Origin: a bacterium
GTDB taxonomy: Bacteria; Patescibacteriota; WWE3; 2-01-FULL-39-13; JAQBTZ01
NCBI GenBank assembly: GCA_027624675.1
Contig: JAQBTZ010000043.1
Coordinates: 1-5,590 of the forward strand
Direction of reading: 5' to 3'
Length of the DNA: 5,590 nucleotides
Shown: positions 1 through 5,457 of the stretch, piece after piece
Position numbering within the stretch: position 1 is the stretch's first letter
Layout: each line of letters begins with the position of its first letter
Notes under the pieces: generated by a model
The model's database searches: none
Told to the model about the DNA's origin: nothing
The model's input: only the letters and a program-made list of their open reading frames with translations
Translations under genes and position numbers: made by a program

Positions 1-1379
1 ACATCTCGTATTGCAGCCTTAGTTTTCATTCGACCAAAAGTTGCAATTAAGGCCACATTTTCCTCTCCGTATTTTTCTGTTACATAGTGCAATAACTCTT
101 CGCGGTGAATATCTGCAATATCAAGGTCAATATCAGGTGGAGAGTCTCTTTCTGGATTTAAAAACCTTTCAAAATATAGCTCCCAGCTAATCGGCTCTAT
201 ATTAATAATTCCAAGTGCGTAAGCTACAACCGAACCTGCAACTGAACCTCTTACTGAAACAGGAATATCACGGTCTCTGGCGTACTGAACCACGTCAGCC
301 ATTACCAAAAAGTAGTCGTTATACCCTTTATCATCAATTATCTTAAGCTCGTAGTTTACCCTTTCTTTTAGTTCTTTAGTTACTGGGCTATATTTTTCTT
401 GTAACCCAGAAAAAACCTTTTTATCTAAAAATTCTTTAGTCTTTTTCTTGTTATTATCCATAAAAACTGGCTGTACCCTATCGTACGTAATGTCATATTC
501 CTCAACCTTTTCTGCAATTTTCACAGTGTTTTCTATTGCTTCTGGTAAATCTGAAAAATCTGCTATCATCTGTTCTGGAGTTTTAATATATGTACCTTCG
601 TACGCCTTTCGTCTTGTTGGATCTTCTAACTGCTTTCCATCTTTTATTGCAAACAAAACCTCCTGCGTAAAGGCATCCTCCTCATTTAAATAATGCGCAT
701 CAGTTGTTGCTATTAAAGGTATATCGTACTCTCTGGCGTATTTAATAAGTGTTTTATTAAGGTGAGATTGTTTTTTAATATAGTCTGCAGTCTCAAAATC
801 GTATTTTTTTAACTCTCTTTCATCAATTTCATCTGTTCCAACGCTGTAATGTCTTTGTAGCTCGATATAAAAGTCGCTTTTAAACGTTTCTTTAAAAAAT
901 TTAAGCCACTCTATTGCCTTTTTCTCTTTCCCTGCAACAATATTTGACCCTAAAGGGCTTCCCATACAAGCACTTGTTACAATTAAACCTTCGCTGTATT
1001 GTTTTAACAACTCCTTATCAGCCCTTGGCCTATAATAAAAACCCTCTGTATGGCTTCGACTTACAAGTTTGATTAAATTTTTATATCCTTTAAGATTTTT
1101 TGCTAAAACTAATAGGTGAAAATACTTGTCGCCATCTACTAACTCTCTAAGTCCCATCTGCGCTGGTGAAACATAAATCTCACAGCCTATAATTGGTTTA
1201 ATATTATTCTCCCTTGCAGTTTTCCAAAACTCGAAAGCCCCATACAAAACACCGTGATCTGAAATCGCAATTGCTGGCATTTTGGTCTCAACCGCCTTAT
1301 TAATAAGTGCAGGGATACGATTAACACCATCTAATAAAGAATATTCTGTATGTAAATGAAGATGAACAAAACTAGGCAA
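1..1379 (-). CDS. dnaE: DNA polymerase III subunit alpha, N-terminal part (partial at window edge)
   Basis: This is the catalytic subunit of the replicative DNA polymerase; 459 codons are visible and the C-terminal part lies beyond base 1. The N-terminus, PSFVHLHLHTEYSLLDG, is the family's PHP-domain opening. PHP metal-ligand positions look intact: H6, H8 and H10, D17, D41-H42 (SDHG), E67, H88, C138, E173, H177 and D227-x-H229 (TTDAH). An intact PHP site suggests a built-in proofreading nuclease, unlike the degenerate E. coli PHP domain; this is inferred from motifs. The palm follows, with an RGSVAGS loop (R377-S383) and catalytic aspartates in PPDIDLD (D416 and D418). The usual GPGRGS is replaced by a one-residue-shorter SVRGS. 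Start: TTG at 1379-1377 is the only plausible start after an in-frame TAA about 30 bases upstream. No ATG and no Shine-Dalgarno precede it. It lies 77 bp downstream of cysS on the same strand. The identity is secure; the exact start is less so. Confidence 0.96.
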   Translation of the reverse strand, partial: MPSFVHLHLHTEYSLLDGVNRIPALINKAVETKMPAIAISDHGVLYGAFEFWKTARENNIKPIIGCEIYVSPAQMGLRELVDGDKYFHLLVLAKNLKGYKNLIKLVSRSHTEGFYYRPRADKELLKQYSEGLIVTSACMGSPLGSNIVAGKEKKAIEWLKFFKETFKSDFYIELQRHYSVGTDEIDERELKKYDFETADYIKKQSHLNKTLIKYAREYDIPLIATTDAHYLNEEDAFTQEVLFAIKDGKQLEDPTRRKAYEGTYIKTPEQMIADFSDLPEAIENTVKIAEKVEEYDITYDRVQPVFMDNNKKKTKEFLDKKVFSGLQEKYSPVTKELKERVNYELKIIDDKGYNDYFLVMADVVQYARDRDIPVSVRGSVAGSVVAYALGIINIEPISWELYFERFLNPERDSPPDIDLDIADIHREELLHYVTEKYGEENVALIATFGRMKTKAAIRD

Positions 1380-1402
1380 GATATTATTTCGTGCTTGAAA
1401 CC

Positions 1403-1436
1403 TTTAAGTGTATTTTGCATTTGTTTTACACTTAAA
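1403..1436. repeat. 10-bp AT-rich inverted repeat between cysS and dnaE
   Basis: Perfect arms TTTAAGTGTA (1403-1412) and TACACTTAAA (1427-1436) flank a 14-nt spacer in the 77-bp gap. The minus-strand arm nearest dnaE contains the TAA that closes the dnaE frame upstream of its TTG start. No T-run follows on either strand, so a standard intrinsic terminator is not supported. A protein-binding operator or a weak RNA hairpin is possible. I see no convincing separate dnaE promoter here. Confidence 0.55.
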
Positions 1437-1456
1437 CTAACAAGTCACTACTAAAT

Positions 1457-2866
1457 TTAAACTTTTCTAACCTTTAACTCTTCCCCATCTAATATTTCGT
1501 ACCCTATATCTTTAATTGTATCTCTAATTTTATCAGCTTCAAGAAAGTCCTTCGATTTTCTGAGCGCCTCCCTCTTTTGTATTAGCTCTGCAACCTTTTC
1601 TGGTAAATCTTCTAATTTTACGTCGTTATTTATTGGACTTAAGCCTAAAATGTTAAATGCAAATGCAACAATTTTTTTCTTTTCATCTATCTTAATATTT
1701 TCATCTTTTATCATATTAAACAAAACTGCCAAAGCTTGTGGAACATTTAGATCATCGTTAAGTTTTTCAAGAAACATCTGCTGATATTTTTCCCAGACAA
1801 CCCCAGGGGTTGTTTCAACAACCCCTGGGGTTGTCAAGATTGTGGAAAGGTTTTGCAACGCAACTGTTGCAGCTTTTAAACCCTCCCAACTAAACTTTAG
1901 TTCAGACCTGTAATGAGCGGAGTAGTAAAAATACCTTAATGCCATAGGTTCAAAACCCTTATCTAAAACTGTTTGCATTGTTATAAAATTGCCTAAGCTT
2001 TTGCTCATCTTTGTTTCATCTACATTTAGCATAGCTCCATGCACCCAGTAGTTTATAAAAGTTTTACCTGTAATACTTTCTGTTTGTGCAAGCTCGTTTT
2101 CATGGTGAATCTCTTTTAAATCATCCCCACCAATGTGAATATCGATAGTGGTGAAATCGGTTGCAGTTAAGCCAACATCAACCCCGAAGGTTGATGTTGG
2201 CTTTGCAAAGGCATTTGTAAGTGATTTCATACTCATTGCAGAACATTCTATATGCCAACCAGGAAAGCCAACTCCCCAAGGGCTATCCCAAGTTTTCTGC
2301 CGTGTTTCGCCACTCTGAACAAATTTCCATAAAGCAAAGTCCTCAACCTGTCTTTTACCTTCAGTTAGCTCTATTCTAGATTGGCCTTTATCCGAGTTAA
2401 AAGTATTGCCAAGCTTTCCATAATCACTATCTTTGCTAGTATCAAAATAAATTCCGTAATCAGTTTTGTAAGTATAACCCTTTTTTTCAAGCTCTAAAAT
2501 AAGAGCAATTTGCTCTGCAATATGTTCTGTTGCATGAGGGTACAAATCCGCACTAATATTAAGCATTGCTAACTGCTCCATGTAAATTTTTTCATATTTT
2601 GAGGTAATTTCATCAACAGTAACACCAAGCTCTGCTGCTCTTTTTTCGATTTTATCCTCTACATCTGTAATATTCATTACAGACTTAACATTATATTTAT
2701 TTGCCTTTAAAACCCGATTTAGCAGATCCATTAATGTTGCTGTACGTAGGTTTCCTATGTGTTGAAAATCGTAAACTGTAGGGCCACAGGTATACATAGT
2801 AACGTTTGATGGGTTAACTGGATTAAATTCTTCGATTTTGCGGGAAAGTGAGTTATATAATTTCAT
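1457..2866 (-). CDS. cysS: Cysteinyl-tRNA synthetase with two in-frame palindrome insertions
   Basis: This cytoplasmic class I synthetase activates cysteine with ATP and attaches it to tRNA-Cys. The 469 residues compare with 461 in E. coli. Visible motifs are the N-terminal CGPTVYDFQHIGN, where HIGN (36-39) is the HIGH-type signature; SPWGVGFPGWHIECSAM; HHENE; and KMSKS (286-290). Zinc ligands correspond to C27, C208, H254 and E258. The C-terminal helical anticodon-binding region ends in a typical RxxKDFxxADxIR segment. C208 and H254 are 46 residues apart against 25 in E. coli, a 21-residue expansion that contains a palindrome (residues 220-236). A second palindrome encodes TTPGVVETTPGVV (residues 345-357) in the variable linker before the anticodon-binding region. 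All catalytic motifs remain, so the enzyme should be active. The ATG at 2866 fits the family N-terminus. It has no Shine-Dalgarno but sits 7 nt from a TATACT box. Confidence 0.97.
   Translation of the reverse strand: MKLYNSLSRKIEEFNPVNPSNVTMYTCGPTVYDFQHIGNLRTATLMDLLNRVLKANKYNVKSVMNITDVEDKIEKRAAELGVTVDEITSKYEKIYMEQLAMLNISADLYPHATEHIAEQIALILELEKKGYTYKTDYGIYFDTSKDSDYGKLGNTFNSDKGQSRIELTEGKRQVEDFALWKFVQSGETRQKTWDSPWGVGFPGWHIECSAMSMKSLTNAFAKPTSTFGVDVGLTATDFTTIDIHIGGDDLKEIHHENELAQTESITGKTFINYWVHGAMLNVDETKMSKSLGNFITMQTVLDKGFEPMALRYFYYSAHYRSELKFSWEGLKAATVALQNLSTILTTPGVVETTPGVVWEKYQQMFLEKLNDDLNVPQALAVLFNMIKDENIKIDEKKKIVAFAFNILGLSPINNDVKLEDLPEKVAELIQKREALRKSKDFLEADKIRDTIKDIGYEILDGEELKVRKV
1796..1835. 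repeat. 40-bp nested palindrome translated inside cysS
   Basis: Perfect 19-bp arms (1796-1814 and 1817-1835) surround a 2-nt TC centre. Each arm is itself a palindrome, CAACCCC-A-GGGGTTG and CAACCCC-T-GGGGTTG, so the unit can form one long hairpin or two small ones. On the minus strand it reads in frame as two heptads, TTPGVVE and TTPGVVW. It is far more GC-rich than the surrounding gene and lies in a variable-length linker of CysRS, which suggests an inserted element rather than conserved protein sequence. Confidence 0.85.
2161..2208. repeat. 15-bp-arm palindrome translated inside the CysRS catalytic core
   Basis: Perfect arms AAGCCAACATCAACC (2169-2183) and GGTTGATGTTGGCTT (2189-2203) flank a CCGAA loop. 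An outer TTGCA/TGCAA pair (2161-2165 and 2204-2208) extends it past a 3-nt bulge. It is read in frame as residues of about 220-236, including AKPTSTFGVDVGLTA. It lies within the 21-residue expansion, relative to E. coli CysRS, between zinc ligands C208 and H254. Confidence 0.85.
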
Positions 2867-2873
2867 ATTTAAA

Positions 2874-2902
2874 AGTATATCGTAAAACTAATTTAGTCTA
2901 AA
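2874..2902 (-). promoter_or_regulatory. Probable cysS promoter, leaderless type
   Basis: On the minus strand, a -10 box TATACT (2879-2874) lies 17 nt from a -35-like TTTAGA (2902-2897). Only 7 nt (TTTAAAT) separate the -10 box from the cysS ATG, so transcription should begin at or within a base or two of the start codon. No Shine-Dalgarno is present. The -35 overlaps that of the divergent plus-strand promoter. Confidence 0.6.
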
Positions 2903-2930
2903 GACAATAATCACAAAAGTATGTTAAAAT
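2901..2930 (+). promoter_or_regulatory. Extended -10 promoter for the small plus-strand gene
   Basis: A -10 box TAAAAT (2925-2930) is preceded by the extended -10 element TG at 2922-2923. A weak -35, AAGACA (2901-2906), lies 18 nt upstream. Predicted transcription start is near 2937, giving a leader of about 47 nt before the ATG at 2984. The promoter is back-to-back with that of cysS and shares bases with its -35, so the two polymerases may exclude each other. Confidence 0.55.
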
Positions 2931-2938
2931 AATTTTAG

Positions 2939-2983
2939 AGCCGCGAGGCTATGTCAGCCTAACTTTTTCAAAGGAGAAAAAAG
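2939..2983 (+). promoter_or_regulatory. Structured 5' leader with alternative hairpins and Shine-Dalgarno
   Basis: AGCC (2939-2942) can pair with GGCT (2947-2950) around a GCGA tetraloop of GNRA type. The same GGCT can instead take part in AGGCT (2946-2950) pairing with AGCCT (2956-2960) across a 5-nt loop. The two hairpins are mutually exclusive. Downstream, CTTTTT (2963-2968) can pair with AAAAAG (2978-2983), placing the Shine-Dalgarno AAGGAG (2971-2976) in the loop. Stems are short, so any switching role is speculative; the ribosome binding site itself is strong, 7 nt from the ATG. Confidence 0.45.
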
Positions 2984-3112
2984 ATGACTCAGCAGCACAC
3001 TGTATTAGAGTCGGACACGTATGCAGGCTATCAGTACGAAGTTATTGCAATTCCAAGAGAAAGTGCTGATAAACCACCGATTAGGAGACTTGTTCTCTCT
3101 CATTCGGTCTGA
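2984..3112 (+). CDS. Small hypothetical protein, 42 aa
   Basis: I do not recognise this gene. An ATG preceded by AAGGAG at good spacing, a promoter and a structured leader opens 42 codons that end at TGA. The peptide begins MTQQHTVLESDTYAGYQYEV and ends RRLVLSHSV. It is soluble-looking, with no membrane segment, signal peptide or cysteines. The stretch TYAGYQYEVIAI would suit a beta hairpin, and the C-terminal half is proline- and arginine-containing. Codons such as CAG, TCG, GAC and ACG stand out from the AT-biased neighbours, which may mean a different origin. It is divergent from cysS and convergent with recR. It could be a real small protein, a regulatory leader peptide, or the remaining 5' end of a decayed gene. 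Neither other frame continues far past the stop with a recognisable protein. Confidence 0.5.
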   Translation: MTQQHTVLESDTYAGYQYEVIAIPRESADKPPIRRLVLSHSV

Positions 3113-3128
3113 AGTTTTATTTACTCAT

Positions 3129-3165
3129 TTCACAAGCCCCCCCCATTATTTTGTGAACAAATTTT
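3129..3165. terminator. Possible bidirectional terminator hairpin between convergent genes
   Basis: TTCACAA (3129-3135) pairs with TTGTGAA (3151-3157), and an additional G-T wobble may close inside. The loop contains a run of eight C (3137-3144). ATTTT follows at 3161-3165 on the plus strand. The hairpin lies between the end of the small plus-strand gene (3112) and the end of recR (3175), the right place for a shared terminator. The stem is AT-rich and the T-run is weak, so support is modest. Confidence 0.4.
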
Positions 3166-3174
3166 AATAGTTGT

Positions 3175-3771
3175 CTAGTACTCCCCCCTACCCTCCAACG
3201 ATCTTTTTAGTGTTGTGTTATCTGCATACTCAATATCTCCACCTACTGGCATTCCTCTTGCTATCCTTGTTACCTTTATTCCTGCTGGTTCTATTAGCCT
3301 TTTTATATACATTGCTGTTGCCTCACCCTCCATACCTGTATTTGTTGCTAGTATCACCTCGTTTATATTTGTGTTTCGACCTAACCTTTCAACCAGCTCT
3401 TTTATAAAAATATCCTCTGGGCCAATATTATTTAGCGGATTAATTGCGCCGTGTAATACATGGTATAGTCCATCAAAATTGGCTCGTTCTAACGCTACAA
3501 GGTCCATAGGCGTTTCAACAACTGCAATTATGTTTTTGTTTCTGTTTTCATCTGCACATACCTCGCACGGATTGATTGATCCAATATTTTTACAGATACT
3601 ACAAATTGCTGTTTCCTTTTTTAAATTTATTAGGGCATTTCCAAACTGTTCTAACATGTCTTGTGGATTATGTAACAGGTAAAACGTTAACCTTTGGGCG
3701 GTTTTAGGACCAATCCCCGGTAGTTTTTCAAAACTTTCTGATAAATTTTGTATTGCTTTTGGTATTTTCAT
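3175..3771 (-). CDS. recR: Recombination mediator protein RecR
   Basis: RecR works with RecO (and RecF) to load RecA onto SSB-coated single-stranded DNA at gaps during recombinational repair. The 198 residues match the usual family length of about 200. In order there is an N-terminal helix-hairpin-helix LPGIGPKTAQRL (17-28); a four-cysteine zinc site C57-x2-C60 and C69-x2-C72; and a TOPRIM domain from about residue 80 (IIAVVETPMDLVALE). These are followed by ILATNTGMEGEATAMYI, the Walker-B-like ARGMPVGGDIEYAD, and a typical C-terminal TLKRSLEGR. It starts 2 nt after the dnaX stop and has only a weak GAAG-like ribosome site inside the end of dnaX, so translation is probably coupled. The ybaB/ebfC gene often found between dnaX and recR is absent. 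Confidence 0.97.
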   Translation of the reverse strand: MKIPKAIQNLSESFEKLPGIGPKTAQRLTFYLLHNPQDMLEQFGNALINLKKETAICSICKNIGSINPCEVCADENRNKNIIAVVETPMDLVALERANFDGLYHVLHGAINPLNNIGPEDIFIKELVERLGRNTNINEVILATNTGMEGEATAMYIKRLIEPAGIKVTRIARGMPVGGDIEYADNTTLKRSLEGRGEY

Positions 3772-3773
3772 AA

Positions 3774-5360
3774 TTAATCTTCAAGTAACTTTGCCAAATC
3801 ATCAATATCTATCTCTACATTTTTTACGTTTGCATCGATTAAATCACCTTTATTTTTTAACCCTAAATCTTTCGTAGTCACCTTAATCGCTGTTTTTTCA
3901 CCAATAATACAGGTTATAATGCATTCTCCAATAAATTCGGCCAACACATTTTCAATCACCTGTCTGTTACGAACTGCCTCTATTCTCTCTTTATGAAACG
4001 AATAATACACCTCTAAAATTAAATTGTTTTTATCTATATTAACTGGCTTTGCGTTTTTAATTATAGAAGAAAGTGACGAATTTATACCAGCAACTTTTTC
4101 AGCAATTGTTACCCAGTTGCTAATTAAACTTGAGATTTTTTCGGATTGATCGATTCCTTTAACAGGTGGAATAGCTTTTTGGGAATCTTTCTCTTTAGAC
4201 AAAACAATACTAGACTCAGATCCTGAAACAAGTTCAGGATGACTAGCTTGTTTACTAATTTTTAGATCTTTTTTTTTTGACTCTTCAACTACCTCTACCA
4301 CATCTTCTTTCCCTTTAAGCAAAGTTAAAACTGCAATCTCTAATGGTAACTGCGGAGTAACTGCATACCTAAAATCAAGTTGAGCTTTGGTAAATACGTC
4401 GATTAATTTTATTATATGAGTTTGATTAAGTTTTGATGCAAAAAATTTTAACTTTTCTAATGTTTTTTCTTCATCTGAAACTAAACTTTCTTGACCTACT
4501 GAAACTAATAATATATCTCGGATATAAAACACTAACCCCTCGGTATATACTGGTAAATCCACACCTTTTTCGTATAAATCATTAATCAATATTACTGCCT
4601 TATCTGGTTTCCCCTCAATTAAGCTACTTATCATTTCCTCGTAATTTTGGGTATCGGTACTACCAACTACCTCATCTACTTGTAAATCAGAGGTTACAAC
4701 CTGTTCTAATAAGGTAACTGCATCTCGAAAACCGCCTTTACTTGCCTTTGCTATTTTTACTAAATCATCTTTTTCTATTTTAAATTGTTCTTGCTTGGCA
4801 ATAGAATCTAAAACAGTAACAATATCATCCATTTTTGCCCTTGAAAATTCTAAAACCTGGCAACGAGACTTTACCGTCTCTGGAATTTTATGCGCATCAG
4901 TAGTTGCTAATATAAAGATTGAATGTGCTGGTGGCTCTTCTAATGTCTTTAACAGTGCATTAAACGCCTCTGTTGTTAACATGTGTACCTCGTCAATTAT
5001 ATATACCTTATATTTGCTGTTATATGGAGCAAGCTTTACTCCCTCGCGTAGTAACCTAACATCATCTATCCCTCGGTTACTAGCTGCATCTAGCTCGATT
5101 AGATCAATGAAAGAACCATTATTTATTGATTTACAAGATTCACACTTATTGCATGGCTCGCCGTTTTTACCTGGCTTTTCACAGTTAATTGCTTTTGCAA
5201 AAAGACGGGCTAAAGTTGTTTTTCCAGTACCCCTTGGGCCAATAAAAAGGTAAGCATGAGCAAAAGTATTATTAACAATTTGGCTTAAAATTGATGATTT
5301 AATATTACCAATGCCAACTAACCCTTCAAAATTTTGTGGACGATATTTTCTGTAGAACAT
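3774..5360 (-). CDS. dnaX: DNA polymerase III subunit gamma/tau (clamp-loader ATPase)
   Basis: DnaX is the AAA+ motor of the clamp loader; it opens and loads the sliding clamp on primed DNA, and its long form tethers the polymerase. The 528 residues fit the shorter bacterial DnaX proteins. Visible features are the opening MFYRKYRPQNFEGLVG; Walker A GPRGTGKT (41-48); a zinc module C60, C70, C73, C76; Walker B VYIIDEVHM (119-127); sensor 1 ATTDAHK (152-158); SRC arginine finger (165-167); and GGFRDAVTLLEQ (209-220). The collar domain runs to about residue 350. A charged linker (about 350-415) follows, then a C-terminal domain. The linker contains a run of ten A at codons 361-364 and the palindrome-encoded HPELVSGS (374-381). 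The ATG sits directly at the conserved N-terminus, lacks a Shine-Dalgarno and lies 7 nt from a TATACT box. It heads the dnaX-recR unit. Confidence 0.97.
   Translation of the reverse strand: MFYRKYRPQNFEGLVGIGNIKSSILSQIVNNTFAHAYLFIGPRGTGKTTLARLFAKAINCEKPGKNGEPCNKCESCKSINNGSFIDLIELDAASNRGIDDVRLLREGVKLAPYNSKYKVYIIDEVHMLTTEAFNALLKTLEEPPAHSIFILATTDAHKIPETVKSRCQVLEFSRAKMDDIVTVLDSIAKQEQFKIEKDDLVKIAKASKGGFRDAVTLLEQVVTSDLQVDEVVGSTDTQNYEEMISSLIEGKPDKAVILINDLYEKGVDLPVYTEGLVFYIRDILLVSVGQESLVSDEEKTLEKLKFFASKLNQTHIIKLIDVFTKAQLDFRYAVTPQLPLEIAVLTLLKGKEDVVEVVEESKKKDLKISKQASHPELVSGSESSIVLSKEKDSQKAIPPVKGIDQSEKISSLISNWVTIAEKVAGINSSLSSIIKNAKPVNIDKNNLILEVYYSFHKERIEAVRNRQVIENVLAEFIGECIITCIIGEKTAIKVTTKDLGLKNKGDLIDANVKNVEIDIDDLAKLLED
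4209..4247. repeat. HPELVSGS-type palindrome in the dnaX linker
   Basis: ATCCTGAA (4220-4227) and TTCAGGAT (4233-4240) form 8-bp arms around ACAAG. Outer CTAG copies at 4210-4213 and 4243-4246 could extend pairing past mismatches. In frame on the minus strand it encodes SHPELVSGSES. I know this DNA (CATCCTGAACTTGTTTCAGG) and its peptide HPELVSGS as a recurrent palindromic repeat in many bacterial genomes; recognition is from memory, not a search. Confidence 0.75.
4269..4278 (-). other. Slippery A10 tract in dnaX (candidate gamma-forming slippage site)
   Basis: The minus strand reads TCA AAA AAA AAA GAT: ten consecutive A across codons 361-364, just after the clamp-loader core. Loss of one base, or a +1 shift, reads K-I then TAA. 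Gain of one base, or a -1 shift, reads R-S-K-N then TAG. Either event therefore truncates DnaX at about 365-368 residues, leaving domains I-III. Thermus thermophilus dnaX makes gamma by transcriptional slippage on a similar A run, and E. coli uses ribosomal -1 frameshifting at a comparable place. That it works here is inference. Confidence 0.65.
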
Positions 5361-5367
5361 GTAGGTT

Positions 5368-5396
5368 AGTATATGCTAAAAAAAAAATTGTATCTA
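5368..5396 (-). promoter_or_regulatory. Probable dnaX-recR promoter, leaderless type
   Basis: On the minus strand, TATACT (5373-5368) lies exactly 7 nt before the dnaX ATG. A weak -35-like TAGATA (5396-5391) is 17 nt upstream, and the spacer contains a run of ten T (5387-5378). There is no Shine-Dalgarno in the intervening AACCTAC, so the transcript is probably leaderless. Box and spacing match those at cysS. Confidence 0.55.
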
Positions 5397-5419
5397 GCAA
5401 ATATGCAAAAAAACAATAT

Positions 5420-5450
5420 GTCATTACGAGTGTTAGGGAAGTAATCCAAA
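5420..5450. repeat. Degenerate dispersed repeat of the GTCATTGCGAG...GAAGCAATCC type
   Basis: GTCATTACGAG (5420-5430) and GGGAAGTAATCCAAA (5436-5450) resemble the two ends of a repeat common between bacterial genes, GTCATTGCGAG...AAGCAATC, with both central G/C positions changed consistently to A/T so that ATTAC and GTAAT still pair. GGAAGTAA (5437-5444) can also pair with TTACTTCC (5456-5463) in the next palindrome, linking the two into one structured block. The resemblance is from memory. Confidence 0.45.
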
Positions 5451-5457
5451 TTTATTT

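Noticed and set aside
448..693. Plus-strand open frame of 81 codons inside dnaE
   Set aside because: It is antisense to a well-conserved PHP/palm region, has no ribosome site and shows no recognisable protein.
694..713. Near-identical 20-bp stretch shared with about 4890-4909 (ATGCGCATCAGT-GTTGCTA)
   Set aside because: Both copies encode the conserved motif ATTDAH, in DnaE (PHP metal site) and DnaX (sensor 1); this is coincidence of codon use, not a repeat.
3110..3112. TGA as a sense codon (recoded genetic code) that would extend the small gene
   Set aside because: Reading through gives no recognisable protein, and the other genes use ordinary stops with no in-frame TGA, so recoding is unsupported.
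3171..3682. Plus-strand open frames over recR (78 and 155 codons)
   Set aside because: Both are shadows of recR; the leucine/proline-rich and low-complexity translations reflect its reverse complement.
4795..5253. Plus-strand open frame of 152 codons over dnaX
   Set aside because: It is antisense to the conserved AAA+ core of DnaX and has no promoter or ribosome site.
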